This document shows, one piece after another, positions 43,277 to 53,418 of a stretch of DNA of 64,000 nt. Within the stretch, counting starts at the first letter, position 1. Every line of letters starts with the position of its first letter. The notes under the pieces were generated by a model that searched no databases, had not been told where the DNA came from, and saw nothing but the letters and a program-made list of their open reading frames with translations. This stretch comes from Zea mays (lineage: Eukaryota > Streptophyta > Magnoliopsida > Poales > Poaceae): assembly GCF_902167145.1 (NCBI RefSeq), contig NC_050096.1, forward strand, positions 82,766,683-82,830,682. Direction: 5' to 3'. The translations under genes were made by a program, and so were the position numbers.

Positions 43277-44559
43277 TGAAAGGGAAATGTGCCCTTGGGC
43301 CATTTCTAAGTATTTTGGTGATTTAGTGTCCAACACAAGTGCCTAAGTGTTAAATGATGGACAAAGTACAAATCAAGTATAAAGGTATGTTTCTCAGACT
43401 TAGTACATTGTTTTAGAGACTAATGTATTGTGTCTAAGTGCTGGAAACAGGAAAAATCAAGTTGAAATTAAAGATGGCTTTGTTCAGCCAAAGTCAGCTC
43501 TCTCTGGGTGCACCGGACTGTCCGGTGGTGCACCGGACAGTGTCCGGTGGTGCAGGCTGGCTCAGGCGAACTTGCTGCTCTCGGGAAGTGATTAACAGCG
43601 TACGGCTATAATTCACCGGACAGTCCGGTGTGCACCGGACTGTCCGGTGAGCCAACGGTCGGCCGGGCCAACGGTCGGCTGGGCCAACGGTCGGCCGGGC
43701 CAACGGCCGGTCGCGCGATCCGCGCGAGACACGTGGCCGAGCCAACGGTCGGAAGGGGGCACCAGACTGTCTGGTGTGCACCGGACAGTGTCCGGTGCGC
43801 CAACGGCTCCAAAGCGCCAACGGTCGGCTTCGCCAAATAAGGAAGGAGATCCGCACCGGACAGTGTCCGGTGGTGCACCGGACTGTCCGGTGTGCCAGGC
43901 GACAGAAGGCAAGAATTGCCTTCCTGGAATGCACTCAACAGCTCCTAGCTGCCTTGGGGCTATAAAAGGGACCCCTAGGCGCATGGAGGAGTACACCAAG
44001 CATTCTCTAAGCATTCCTAAGCACCAAGACTTCGATTCCGCGCATTTGATTCTTTGCGATAGCAATTAGAGCTCCATTTGAGTTGTGAACTCGCTGAGTT
44101 ATGTTGTGAGCTCTTGTTGCGACTTGTGTGCGTGTTGGTACTCTAATTTCGTGTCTTGTGTGAGTTGCTCATCCCTCCCTTACTCTGTGCTTCTTTGTGA
44201 ACATCAAAGTGTAAGGGCGAGAGGCTCCAAGTTGTGGAGATTCCTCGCAAGTGGGATATAGTAAAGTGAAAGCAAAACTCCATGGTATTCAAGTGGGTCT
44301 TTGGACTGCTTGAAAGTGGTTGATTGCAACCCTCGTCCGTTGGGACGCCACAACGTGGAGTAGGCAAGTGTTGGACTTGGCCGAACCACGGGATAAACCA
44401 CTGTGCCATCTCTGTGTTGATCTCTTTGTGGTTATCGTGTTGTGCAAGCTCTCCTCTCTAGCCACTTGGCTTAATTGTGCTAACTCCTAATCAAGTTTTA
44501 GGGATTAAGTTTCAAGTTTTTACAGGATCACCTATTCACCCCCCCTCTAGGTGCTCTCA
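43277..44559 (+). repeat. 3' LTR of Sirevirus 2
   Basis: The TATA box is at 43961-43969. Relative to the 5' LTR it has one extra palindrome half (GGTGCACCGGACTGTCC around 43870) and scattered substitutions. Confidence 0.95.
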
Positions 44560-44564
44560 CTTTG

Positions 44565-46518
44565 TTTCTTGTAACCACGCCATGTTCATCTTGTTTGTTC
44601 CTAAAGACCCATTTTGTCCCAATCATATTTTGTTTGGGTCTTTGGACTAAGGACCAGACTTCATTCCGGGTGAAGTTGTTCAACTCCTCTTGCATGGCAA
44701 TTATCCAATCCGGATCACCCAATGCTTCTTCAACCTTAAGTGGCTCAAGAGAGGAAACAAATGAGTAAAATTCACAAAAATTAGCTAAACGAGATCGAGT
44801 TGTTACCCCTCTCCTGATGCTACCCAAGATGTTGTCCACCGGATGATCCCTTTGAATGGTATGATGGACTCTAGGATGAGGCACTGATGGTTGTCTTTGT
44901 ATTTGCTCCTCCTCATCATTCACTTGATCAAGAGGCACTTTACCATCAACACTTTCGTGTTCATTTTCTACCACTGTTGGCATCCCTTGGGATTGATGAT
45001 TTTCTTCATGACTTGGATGACTTGAGGTTGATGGGTTTGCTTGGGTGTAGAATTTGTCACCCACCACCTTTGCACCCACATCAACGACCTCATTGGTCAT
45101 CCACAAAGTTCCTTCCTCATCATCCTTTTCTTGAGGTCTCACTTCACCTATTGCAAGTTTCTTTATGGCCTCACAAGGTAGTTCTTCATTTCCTGCAGTG
45201 TCATTAGAAACATGCCCTTGCGAGCCATTAGACTCATCAAATGTCACGTCTATCGCTATTTCAACAAGATCGGTGGTATTGTTGAAAACAGGATATCCAT
45301 GCGCATTTGATGCATAACCAAGCAAGAAGCCCTAGTCCATTCTAGGAGCAAACTTTGAGCTCTTGACTTTCTTGTTAAGAATAAAACACTTACAACCAAA
45401 TACTCTAAAATAATCAACTTTAGGTTTGTTACCAGTGAGAAGCTCATAAGCAGTCTTTTTGTAGATCTTGTGAAGATAGAGACGGTTGATTCCATGACAG
45501 GCGGTGTTGACCGCCTCTGCCCAAAAGTTGTCAGGTGTCTTGTACTCATCCAACATGGTTCTAGCTGCTTCAATTAAAGTTCGGTTCTTTCTTTCCACAA
45601 CACCATTTTGTTGTGGACTGTAAGGAACCGAGAACTCATGTTTGATTCCTTCTTCGCCTAAGAATTCTTCGACACCTGTGTTCTTGAATCCGTCCCATTA
45701 TCACTTCTCACTTTCTTGATTTTGAGCTCAAACTCATTTTGAGCTCTTCTCATGAATTTCTTCAATATTTCTTGAGTTTCACCTTTATCACTCAAAAAGA
45801 AAACCTAGGTGAATCGAGAAAAATCATCAACAATGACTAAACCATACTTACTACCACAAATGCTAATGTAAGCCACAGGTCCGAAGAGGTCCATGTGAAG
45901 AAGCTCCAATGGCCTCTTTGTTGTGACCACATTCTTTGATTGATGTGGGACTCCATGTTGCTTTCCTGCTTGGCATGCGCCACAAACCCTATCTTTCTCA
46001 AATACAACATTTGTTAGTCCAATGATGTGATTATCCTTTTGAAGTTTGGCCAAATTCCTCATACCGACATGGGCTAGCCGGCGATGCCATAGCCAACCCT
46101 TGTCGGACTTTGCCACTAAACAAGTCTCAGGCGTCACTTTACTTGTTGTGAAATCAACAAGATAAACCTTGCCCTTCAAGCGACCCGTAAAGGCAACTGA
46201 GGAGTCCTCCCTTCTAAGGATCTTCACATCCACATCAGAGAATAAACAATTATAACCCATTCCACAAAGTTGTGAAACGAACAACAAATTGTAGCTTAAA
46301 GAATCTACCAATAAAACATTTGAAAGTGATTGTTGGTCAGAGATAGGAATTTTACCAATACCAATCACCTTACTCTTGCCACTATCTCCAAACACAATTT
46401 CTTGTGCTTCTTGAGTTAGTTGCAATGAATGAAACATGTCTTCCTCCATGGTCATGTGATTTGTACATCCACTGTCAAGCACCCAACTTGACCCACCAGA
46501 GGAGTAGACTTGCAAAAC
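44565..46518 (-). pseudogene. pol: Sirevirus 1 pol, 5' part: protease, integrase, start of RT
   Basis: The minus strand from 46518 carries protease ([12 protein letters not shown]), the integrase zinc finger ([21 protein letters not shown]), HMDLFGP, then KVRSDNGT and [10 protein letters not shown] of the DDE core. The linker rich in acidic residues follows, then the RT start ([14 protein letters not shown]). Lesions: TAG at 45803-45805 after DDFSRF, a frame change and stops around 45640-45700 between the second Asp and the Glu of the DDE core, and TAG near 45331. The frame then runs to the CTTTG target site where Sirevirus 2 inserted; the remainder of RT is at 34224-35574. Confidence 0.9.
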
Positions 46519-46522
46519 AAGT

Positions 46523-49024
46523 TTAGGCCATGCTTTTAGGTACCCAAATTGAATTGGGTCCTACAGTGTTAGTTATAGCCTTGGGTACCCACACACTTCT
46601 TTTCATGACTTTTCTTTTAGTGTAGGCACCCACATATTTGACAACCAATTTCCCTAGATCCCAAGTCAACATATAATCACAAAGATAAGAGTGAGAGATG
46701 GGAGCATTAAATTGTTGTCCACTTGCGGATCCCACTTCCTTCATCTTACTCTTTGTGGAACTCAAGTTTACCTTAACTTGAGGTGACTTGTCATTTGACG
46801 AGTGAATCCTCCCCAAGGCATCATATAGGGTGGTTCCCTCTATGAACTTGGGGGATCTCCACCCCTTATGCACTGTGCTAGGGTTTTCCTTGGATGAGTT
46901 GAACCCAAGCCCCCTTCTTCCATTGTTGGGCTTTAGGGACTTGTACTTGGGTTCAACTTTCTTTAACCCATCATTGCTAGAGCATCTTTTCAATATTCCT
47001 TTGACCTTCACCTGTGGGCTATTCTTCCTTGCATGGTTAGTTAGACAACAAGAAGCATGATATTTGGCACAATGTTTGCAAAAATTATCATTTAAGGAGC
47101 TAGACTTAGATTCAATCACTAAAGATGAGGCACTGATGTTCTTGCAATTTTCAAGTTGCACTTGAAGTTCTTGATTTTGAACATTTAAGCTTAACATGCT
47201 TGTTTCAAGTGCATTCTTTTCATTTGCAAGATTAGCTATAGAGGTTTTCATATTAATTACTTCTTTATCTTTATTCTCTATAGTTATCTTGACTAAAGAT
47301 ATTTCCTTAGTCAAGACATCTAGCATTTCATCTTTATTGTGAATCAATTCTTGAAGCTCTAGGTTTCTTTCCTTTTCAAGGATAAGCAAGTCTTCTTGAG
47401 CATCAAGAGTTGCTTTTCTTTTATCTAGCTTCTCCATTAATTTGGTGATAACATTGTATCCATTCAAGCCAAATTCTTTAATCATTTTATTTTTCATGGC
47501 AATTTGTTCATCATCATCATCATCATTTGGAAAATCATTACTAAATAAGGTTACCTTATGTCCTTTTGCCATGAGGCAAGTTGGAGTGTAGGAGTTGTCT
47601 TGTAGGATGGTGAAGAGTTGCGAGCTTGACGTAGATTGGATGGCCACGTTTGCCACCACTTCCTCTTCCTTGGAGCTAGAACTCTCTTCATCGGAGTTCC
47701 ATTCTTCACCAATATGGGCTTGACCATATTTCTTCTTCTTGAAGTATCCCTTGGTCTTGCCTCCCTTTTTGAACTTGTCCTTCTTGTATTCCTTCTTGGC
47801 TTCTTGTTCCTTTTTGTTAGGACAATCTGCTATGAAATGACCGGTTTGGCCACATTCATAGCATGCCCTCTTCTTTCCTTTCCTTTGGAACTTGTCATTC
47901 TTCCTTACAAATTTCTTGAATGTTTTGATGAACATAGCTGTGTCTTCATCGCTTGAGCTATCTTCATCACTTGAGGTCTCGACCACTTTCTTTGCTTTGT
48001 GGTCTTTGTTCTTCTTGGGGGTGTCTTGTTCATTGGTGATCAAGGCATGAGAGTCTCTTGTCTTGATAGGGGCTTCTTCGGACTCGTGTTGTTGAATCTT
48101 TGCAAATAATTGATGAGGTGTCATATCCTCATAGTCATCACGATCCCTTATCATCCTTTTAAGACTCTTATCCTTTTCTTTATATGCTCTCATTAATAAT
48201 CTTGTGACCTTGGAATCACTCCAATCTTCACTCCCAAGTACTCTTATTTTGTTTACTAACACCATCAACCGATCAAAGAGTGATTGAAGCGACTCACCCT
48301 TTGTCCAATCATATCTTGCAAGCTCACTTTCCAAAGCTTCAACTCTATGTCTCTTAGCTTTGGGATCTCCTTTATGTGACATTTTAAGAATATTCCAAAT
48401 GTCACGGGCATCTTCTCTTCCTTGAACTTTCCGGTATTCTTCCGGACAAAGACTTCCTTTAATTATGCTCACTGCTTGAGCATTGCGATGAACCTCTTGC
48501 ATCATTTCTGGAGTCATCTCTTCTCCTTGGGTGGGCTTATACATACCTACATTAACAATCTCCCAAAGACTAGGATGCACACCGATTAAATGCGACTTCA
48601 TCTTGTCGGCCCACTCGTCATAGTTCAACTCACTAAGAGTTGGTAACTTTCCAAGTGGGGCGGAAGAGAAGTTGGGAATAAAATTTCTAGAGTAATAGAA
48701 TTGAACTTTACTAAATTCGTTACCTTTGCTTTTGGTAGATGATCCTTCGGTGTTGAGACTTACCTTGCTCAACACCTTCGACACCAAAAGATCCACTAGA
48801 TCGTCATTGTAATCAAATGTTCCCTTACCTTTATCTTCTTCGGCCTTTCTTCTTGATTCTTCTTCTTCGGCCTTTTTCTTAGCATCTTCCTCTTTCATTT
48901 TGAGGAACATTTTCTCGGCAATCTTCATGGCGAGGTCGAGGACCTTGGGGTCCACTTCCTCACCGGAAGATGTGATGGGGATTTCCTCGAGGAGAGGATC
49001 CACATGGTCCCGTTGAGTAGACAT
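46523..49024 (-). CDS. gag: Gag of Sirevirus 1
   Basis: An open 833-residue frame begins MSTQRDHVDPLLEEIPITSS. An N-terminal Lys/Glu-rich helix (~35-70) precedes the copia gag core (~105-310; LNYDEWADKMKSHLIGVHPS) and a CCHC knuckle near residue 387 (CYECGQTGHFIADC). A long coiled-coil segment (~500-640) and a Cys-rich patch (CKHCAKYHASCC) follow. It stops at TAA with pol in the +1 frame, exactly as in Sirevirus 2. Gag has stayed open while pol and env are broken. The ATG lies about 45 bp after the primer-binding site. Confidence 0.92.
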   Translation of the reverse strand: MSTQRDHVDPLLEEIPITSSGEEVDPKVLDLAMKIAEKMFLKMKEEDAKKKAEEEESRRKAEEDKGKGTFDYNDDLVDLLVSKVLSKVSLNTEGSSTKSKGNEFSKVQFYYSRNFIPNFSSAPLGKLPTLSELNYDEWADKMKSHLIGVHPSLWEIVNVGMYKPTQGEEMTPEMMQEVHRNAQAVSIIKGSLCPEEYRKVQGREDARDIWNILKMSHKGDPKAKRHRVEALESELARYDWTKGESLQSLFDRLMVLVNKIRVLGSEDWSDSKVTRLLMRAYKEKDKSLKRMIRDRDDYEDMTPHQLFAKIQQHESEEAPIKTRDSHALITNEQDTPKKNKDHKAKKVVETSSDEDSSSDEDTAMFIKTFKKFVRKNDKFQRKGKKRACYECGQTGHFIADCPNKKEQEAKKEYKKDKFKKGGKTKGYFKKKKYGQAHIGEEWNSDEESSSSKEEEVVANVAIQSTSSSQLFTILQDNSYTPTCLMAKGHKVTLFSNDFPNDDDDDEQIAMKNKMIKEFGLNGYNVITKLMEKLDKRKATLDAQEDLLILEKERNLELQELIHNKDEMLDVLTKEISLVKITIENKDKEVINMKTSIANLANEKNALETSMLSLNVQNQELQVQLENCKNISASSLVIESKSSSLNDNFCKHCAKYHASCCLTNHARKNSPQVKVKGILKRCSSNDGLKKVEPKYKSLKPNNGRRGLGFNSSKENPSTVHKGWRSPKFIEGTTLYDALGRIHSSNDKSPQVKVNLSSTKSKMKEVGSASGQQFNAPISHSYLCDYMLTWDLGKLVVKYVGAYTKRKVMKRSVWVPKAITNTVGPNSIWVPKSMA

Positions 49025-49079
49025 GATTGTTTCCTCACGCGGTTAAGCGTAAAACGAGGTACGAAGTTCTGATACCAAT

Positions 49080-50546
49080 TAAAAGTAGCCTAGGGGGGTG
49101 AATAGGCTACACTTGTAAATTTTCACTAAAAAACTTCGAGATAGGTTAAATTAAAGTTGCACTGGTGCAAACCGGTTCAGTTGATTTTAATTACAACTGA
49201 ACAAGTTTGAACCTGCTCAACTTAGATTAGATAATCTGTTAAACAAATACGAAGTAGTGAAGAATATAGCTAAAGACTTGCCCTACACAAAATCTACTCG
49301 AATGGATAATATGAACCAACCAACGAATTTAAAGCTCTTAACAACAACACACAAGAACACGGAATATAACCCGAGGTTCGGCAACCACCACAAAGGTGTC
49401 CTACTCCTCGTTGAGGAGCCCACAAAGGGTCGGGTGTTTTCCTACCCTAATCCTCCACAAGCCGACCACAAAGGTCAAGACAATCTCTTCTCAAATAAGC
49501 TCAAAGAGCGGGTGATACAAACTTCTTGGGGTCGTCCACAAATTTGGAGACTCCCAAGCAACCTCTAACCGTCAAGGAACACGAGGTTCCAACAGTAACA
49601 AATCCGCACAAGGTTAAGTTTGCAACGAGCTCAAGAACAAAGAGAGTAGGAGAATCGAGATGAAATTAACAGCGTGTTCGATCGAGTTCACCTCACACCA
49701 AGGGTTCTTCAAATGATTGAAGGAGATGCGATTGCGGGTGTGAAAGGTGAAATGAATGCGCTTGTTGGGAGTTTGGTCAGCCAAGATTTCGTGGGAGAGA
49801 TAGAAGTGAATGAGAGAGAGAGTGTGAGGGGGTATATAAAGGATCCCCCAAAAGCTGGCAGCCATTGGGAGAAAAGGAGTAAAAACTGGTTGAATCGATT
49901 TTCAGACTGGTTGAACCGGTTTCTACCAGGGAGATCCTGGTTCACAGACCTACTCAGCCGGAAACTCGACCGGTTTCAAAACCGGTTGAGTAGAGGAAAA
50001 ATCCGGTTGAACCGGTTTTCCAAAAAGATCTGCAGTGACTTTTCTGACAGCTCTGACTGTCAGACAGGTCAGAGCAGGGATGGCAGAGGAGCAGTCCCAA
50101 AACCGGTTGAACCGGTTTCCAGGGCTGAAACCAAATTTTGAGTAATTTTGAAGAGAACAAACATGGAGTATTTGTGGGAAGTGAAATTTGTTTTTCTCAA
50201 GGGCATTCATGATCTGGAAAAATGTTCTCGAAGATGTTTTCAAAGGATTTTGAACTTGGCTCATTGCACAACTTACTTAACCATCGCGGATCCCTCTTAA
50301 TTGCACGACGATTCCTATGACTCAAGAATTATAAATTTAGCACCGCCGATGTTTCTAAGCACTTGAAGCACGCCATTTGATGTGGAATTTTAAATTCGCT
50401 GTGCTTTCTATTTTTATGCTCGTAAGATCTGTGCTTCTCCTGTCTGTAGAATTACTGTGTACATGCTAGGAGCAAACTTGTTAGAATCTCAGTTTGTTCT
50501 GTCATTTAATCACCAAAACCCTCAATTAGGGTTGATTGCACTTACA
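49080..50546 (-). repeat. 5' LTR of Sirevirus 1
   Basis: This copy is about 1467 bp. It differs from 29494-30983 by some 30 substitutions and a ~25-bp deletion in the palindrome cluster near 50095, by eye. The terminal TG on the plus strand is mutated to TA at 49080-49081. The PBS TTGGTATCAG (minus strand) adjoins at 49077-49068. Confidence 0.92.
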
Positions 50547-50551
50547 AAATC

Positions 50552-50928
50552 ATTGGCAGATCATCGGATCTCAATTTATTTGCATCTTCAAGTTCAATTA
50601 TCATGTGAGGAGTCCAGGTCGCTCATAACCGGGAGCACGGCTGATATATCAGTTTTACACTCTGCAGAGGTGGTACAACTTTACCCACAAGCCATGTATC
50701 CCATCTAGCCCGGGTTGATCGGACCCTTAAACACTGTCGAGGTGAATGGCTAGGGATCCATTTTGAGGCTTTCACAAAATACACTTAATACGAAGCAACC
50801 CGCTAATGTTTCTAAAGACGATGGTGGTGGCCCCCTGGGTGAGGTACCTTAGCCAAGAATACGTCCCCATGTAAATGGATTGATAAATGGATTGATAGTC
50901 ATGTGTTGTTGGCTTTTATGGTGTTACA
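50552..50928 (-). repeat. Tekay 5' LTR fragment, right of the Sirevirus, with deletion and filler
   Basis: It continues the LTR from the target site (ATTGGCAGATCATCGG) to about 50872 and then skips roughly 1.4 kb of the complete LTR. The gap is filled by 50873-50909, and the last 19 bp of the LTR (TGGCTTTTATGGTGTTACA) are retained. The LTR promoter is deleted. Confidence 0.88.
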
Positions 50929-50933
50929 TTGTG

Positions 50934-51438
50934 CTAAATGGATTGATAGTCATGTGTTGTTGGCTGCCTTGATTTTGCTCAGATGATGCCATATGGATGC
51001 TGAATGATGGATGCAATAAAGCTATTGGAGCTGCATGGTACTATGATATATGGTTGAAATTTTGAGTGTCTGGCAGCTCTATGTGACCCCAAAAAGTTAA
51101 AAACAGAAAATATTAATTCCACAATAATAATAAGAGATTGAGAGGGATCTGAACTTACAACGAACTGGGATTATACCATTGTTATGGCATGCCTTTGTGG
51201 TTGTATTGTTGGTTGCATCTGTATGAGAGGTTGGCCATCAAAATGATTTACTGTGATATCAGCATCAGCCTTCTTCCTTCAGGTCCTTTTTGTTTTTTTT
51301 TTCTCTAAACCACCAATAGGCCTTGCTGAACCTCGTATTTCTTTCGCCTTGGGTTTCATGCATGTTGTTGTAGGTATACCATTCTTATTGTTTTGTTTGT
51401 CATCTAACAAAATAGTTTGAACTTATAATTAGAGAGAG
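50934..51438. other. MULE interior downstream of the transposase relic
   Basis: AT-rich, no ORF. It resumes the sequence interrupted at 22057 and presumably includes the 3' UTR of the minus-strand FAR1-like gene. Confidence 0.5.
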
Positions 51439-52917
51439 TCAACTTGAAGAATCATAGTTGTGTGATAGAAAGTATGTACCTTGCGGTATACACGAATTGT
51501 CCAAATCAGATTCAGATCTGATTTTCAATATTTTCTCTATCTCTTCTGCTAAATTTTCAGCATTTTTAGTAGAAATAAAGTATGCTTCATCGGACTGTGA
51601 TGCTCGAACAACTATTCTGTTGAAAATTCTGCATAGAGTGGAATAGCGATTTGATATCTTGACTTTAGGATCCTCATGTATATTGCACATGCTGCTTATA
51701 TGTAGGACTTTTGCATCAATAGTCCATCTCTTAAGTATGTATTTCTTAGGAACATATTTTATATTATTTACATCTAGTATCTTTAGTGCATGAGAACATA
51801 AGATGCCAGCAAACTCAAACTTCTTGCACCTGCATATGACAGTTGATTCCAATGGAGAAAACTTAACAGTATGTTCGTGATGTTTTCCATGGACTCTTGT
51901 TTTATAAACCTTTACAAATCATCCTCGTCGACTTGAATAAAATAGAAAAACTTAGCATCTTCTGATGATCTTCTCTCCATATATTCCAAAACACCACCGG
52001 TGTCTCCTTTCTGTACCAGTAGTGATCTCTTTGTATATAATCTATTCTTCACATCTAGACGAGTGAATCCAAGATTTTCAATACCACCTGCTTCCTTGGC
52101 CAACAGGTCAATAACTGCTTTATTAGATATGCCTACAGATTTTGCAACTTCTATCCTTGAGATTTGTGCTTCATCAATTTTGCTTTGTGATCTTAATTGG
52201 TGTCGTTGCTCTGGAGTAGCAAGAATATGATTATGCTCGGGCACAAACTCGTACACAAAGTAGGAGCCATTGATAAGGTTTATCTTCATACGTACTTGAC
52301 ACGAACATCTTATCTCGGGTCTATTGAAACATGTGTTCCTATCCGTTGAGTCTGATTTTTTCTTAGGAGCAATCTTACCTGTTGGTAGTGTAAAAGGTCA
52401 ATTAAATTTGCATAAATACTGAAAGATAAATATTGTACCGAAACTGTTGTAGTGAAAGATAAATTCATTACCTCGACGAAAGCAACAAAATGTTCTTGTC
52501 TTTATTATTAAAGAATCTCCAACATAATGACATCCACTCTTTCGAACACTAAATCCTATCTCGCTAACATAAGCATTATAAAATACATATGCTTCTTGCT
52601 CAGAGATAAATCTCGTTCCAATTTTAGGTATCATGTCTTCTGGACAAGTGTTATTTTGATATGTTGAAGTATTTCCAGCATCCTAATTTTAGTGTGAATC
52701 ATTAGACATTGAGAAATAATACAAGTGAAATGAGTAATTGGAATGAAGGTATATATCTTACCCCTCTCAAATGCGGTGATGTTCCCAGGTTCTCTCGATA
52801 TTCTCCAGATATTCCCATTCTACCAGGAGGATCAGCCATGAAACTCAATGATGAAATTACAACTTCAGGATGATCCTTCGTCTGTGCTTCAGCAGTGTAG
52901 AATTGTGATGGGTCCAT
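51439..52917 (-). pseudogene. FAR1/FHY3-type MULE transposase relic, catalytic core deleted
   Basis: Exons on the minus strand: 52917-52762 (MDPSQFYTAEAQTKDHPE...), 52682-52472 (FAR1 zinc-binding start: GTRFISEQEAYVFYNAY, FSVRKSGC), 52378 leftward (CFNRPEIRCSCQVRMKI, VYEFVPEHNHIL). GT-AG boundaries fit. The FAR1 DNA-binding domain leads to KFFYFIQVDEDDL at about 51915. A stop follows at once and, in another frame, the C-terminal SWIM zinc finger CRCKKFEFAGILCSHAL (about 51835-51785) and tail ending at 51439. The intervening MULE catalytic domain, normally a few hundred residues, is missing. FAR1-type proteins are either transposases (Jittery-like) or domesticated light-signalling regulators. 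Location between TIRs favours transposase. Confidence 0.85.
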
Positions 52918-53017
52918 TGCATCATATGGTGTGTTCTGTAGAATTAGGTATAGATACAGTTGTATGTTGTGGGTGATTGCTTGTGGAATAAAAATATTTA
53001 TTTTATTTATGGCTGGT

Positions 53018-53086
53018 TTTGGCGGCACATTTGTGAGGTCTTGGCGCTGATGTGTATTCTAGGCGACAGCTTTTTATTTTTGGCGC
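53018..53086 (-). promoter_or_regulatory. E2F-like sites upstream of the MULE transposase
   Basis: TTTGGCGG (53018-53025) and TTTGGCGC (53079-53086) match or nearly match the E2F consensus TTTSSCGC; CTTGGCGC also occurs at 53040-53047. They lie between the first exon and the TIR, about 100-170 bp upstream of the ATG at 52917. Regulatory function is inferred only. Confidence 0.35.
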
Positions 53087-53167
53087 GCTAAGGAATCTAA
53101 CGGCGTGAGCTGTAAATAAGCAAAGGGTTCTAGTGCGTCCAACGTTGTAGAGATGTGGGATTAACGG

Positions 53168-53256
53168 TGGAAGTTAATTACATGGGACAAATAGAGATTG
53201 AACACGTGGCTGGAGCACACATGAGATTAGCGTTCGGGAGTAGCCAAGCCGCATCC
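53168..53256 (-). repeat. Right terminal inverted repeat of the MULE
   Basis: It is the inverted partner of 21182-21270, with outer end GGATGCGGCTTGGCT on the minus strand, followed by the 9-bp duplication CCATCCATC. Confidence 0.88.
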
Positions 53257-53418
53257 CCATCCATCGGCAGTCCGCAGTCCAACACCTGTCCGAAGAACCG
53301 TCTCCAAGACGCACACTCATAGAGGCCTCCAACGTGGCGGTAACATTCTTCTCCTCTCAGCCATTCCCTTCCTAGCCATAGGACGTACTCACATACCAAA
53401 AGAAGCCGGAGGTCGATC

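Larger units (their letters stand above)
35575..44559 (+). mobile_element. Sirevirus-type copia element 2, coding regions intact
   Basis: This is a complete 8985-bp element: LTRs 35575-36841 and 43277-44559 (TGAAAGGGAAATG to GTGCTCTCA), flanked by CTTTG (35570-35574 and 44560-44564). PBS is TTGGTATCAGAG (36843-36854) and the PPT is AAAAAAGGGGGAGAT. The gag ORF (793 aa) and pol ORF (1068 aa) are both open. About 20 substitutions plus one ~17-bp indel separate the LTRs by eye. It sits in the RT domain of Sirevirus 1 in the opposite orientation and is the youngest member of the nest. It lacks an env-like ORF. Confidence 0.95.
29494..50546 (-). mobile_element. Sirevirus-type copia element with env-like gene, hosting a second Sirevirus
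   Basis: LTRs at 29494-30983 and 49080-50546 (TGAAAGTAGCC to GCACTTACA) are flanked by the 5-bp duplication AAATC (29489-29493 and 50547-50551). Minus-strand order: 5' LTR at right, PBS (TTGGTATCAG at 49077-49068), gag, pol, env-like ORF, PPT, 3' LTR. Removing the nested element leaves about 12.1 kb, large for copia because of the extra env-like gene. Gag is open; pol has several lesions and is split by the nested insertion; env has a stop and a frameshift. LTRs contain clusters of AACCGGTT palindromes, a Sirevirus trait. LTR divergence looks higher than in the nested copy, consistent with age order. Confidence 0.9.
22063..50928 (-). mobile_element. Tekay-clade (chromovirus) Gypsy element, decayed, hosting two nested Sireviruses
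   Basis: The element runs from TGTCACACCCGG at 22063 to GGTGTTACA at 50928, with a TTGTG duplication (22058-22062 and 50929-50933). It lies on the minus strand: gag at 28902 leftward, then PR-RT-RH-IN-chromodomain, ending near 24389, with the 3' LTR at 22063-24353. Minus the nested Sirevirus it is about 7.8 kb. The right (5') LTR is heavily truncated and was hit by the Sirevirus at 29494. Gag and pol share one frame interrupted by several stops and one frameshift, so it is inactive. The C-terminal chromodomain-like segment and the TGTCACACCC terminus support the Tekay/Del clade. Confidence 0.85.
21182..53256 (-). mobile_element. Mutator-like element with FAR1-type transposase relic; outermost host of the nest
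   Basis: Inverted terminal repeats of about 90 bp begin GGATGCGGCTTGGCT at 21182 and, on the other strand, at 53256. They are flanked by a perfect 9-bp duplication CCATCCATC (21173-21181 and 53257-53265), diagnostic of Mutator. Without the nested Tekay element the MULE is about 3.2 kb. Its right half carries a minus-strand FAR1/FHY3-related gene with the catalytic core deleted; its left half (21271-22062) is non-coding apart from one exon-like segment. It cannot make active transposase. It was inserted first and later received the Tekay element at 22063. Confidence 0.88.
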
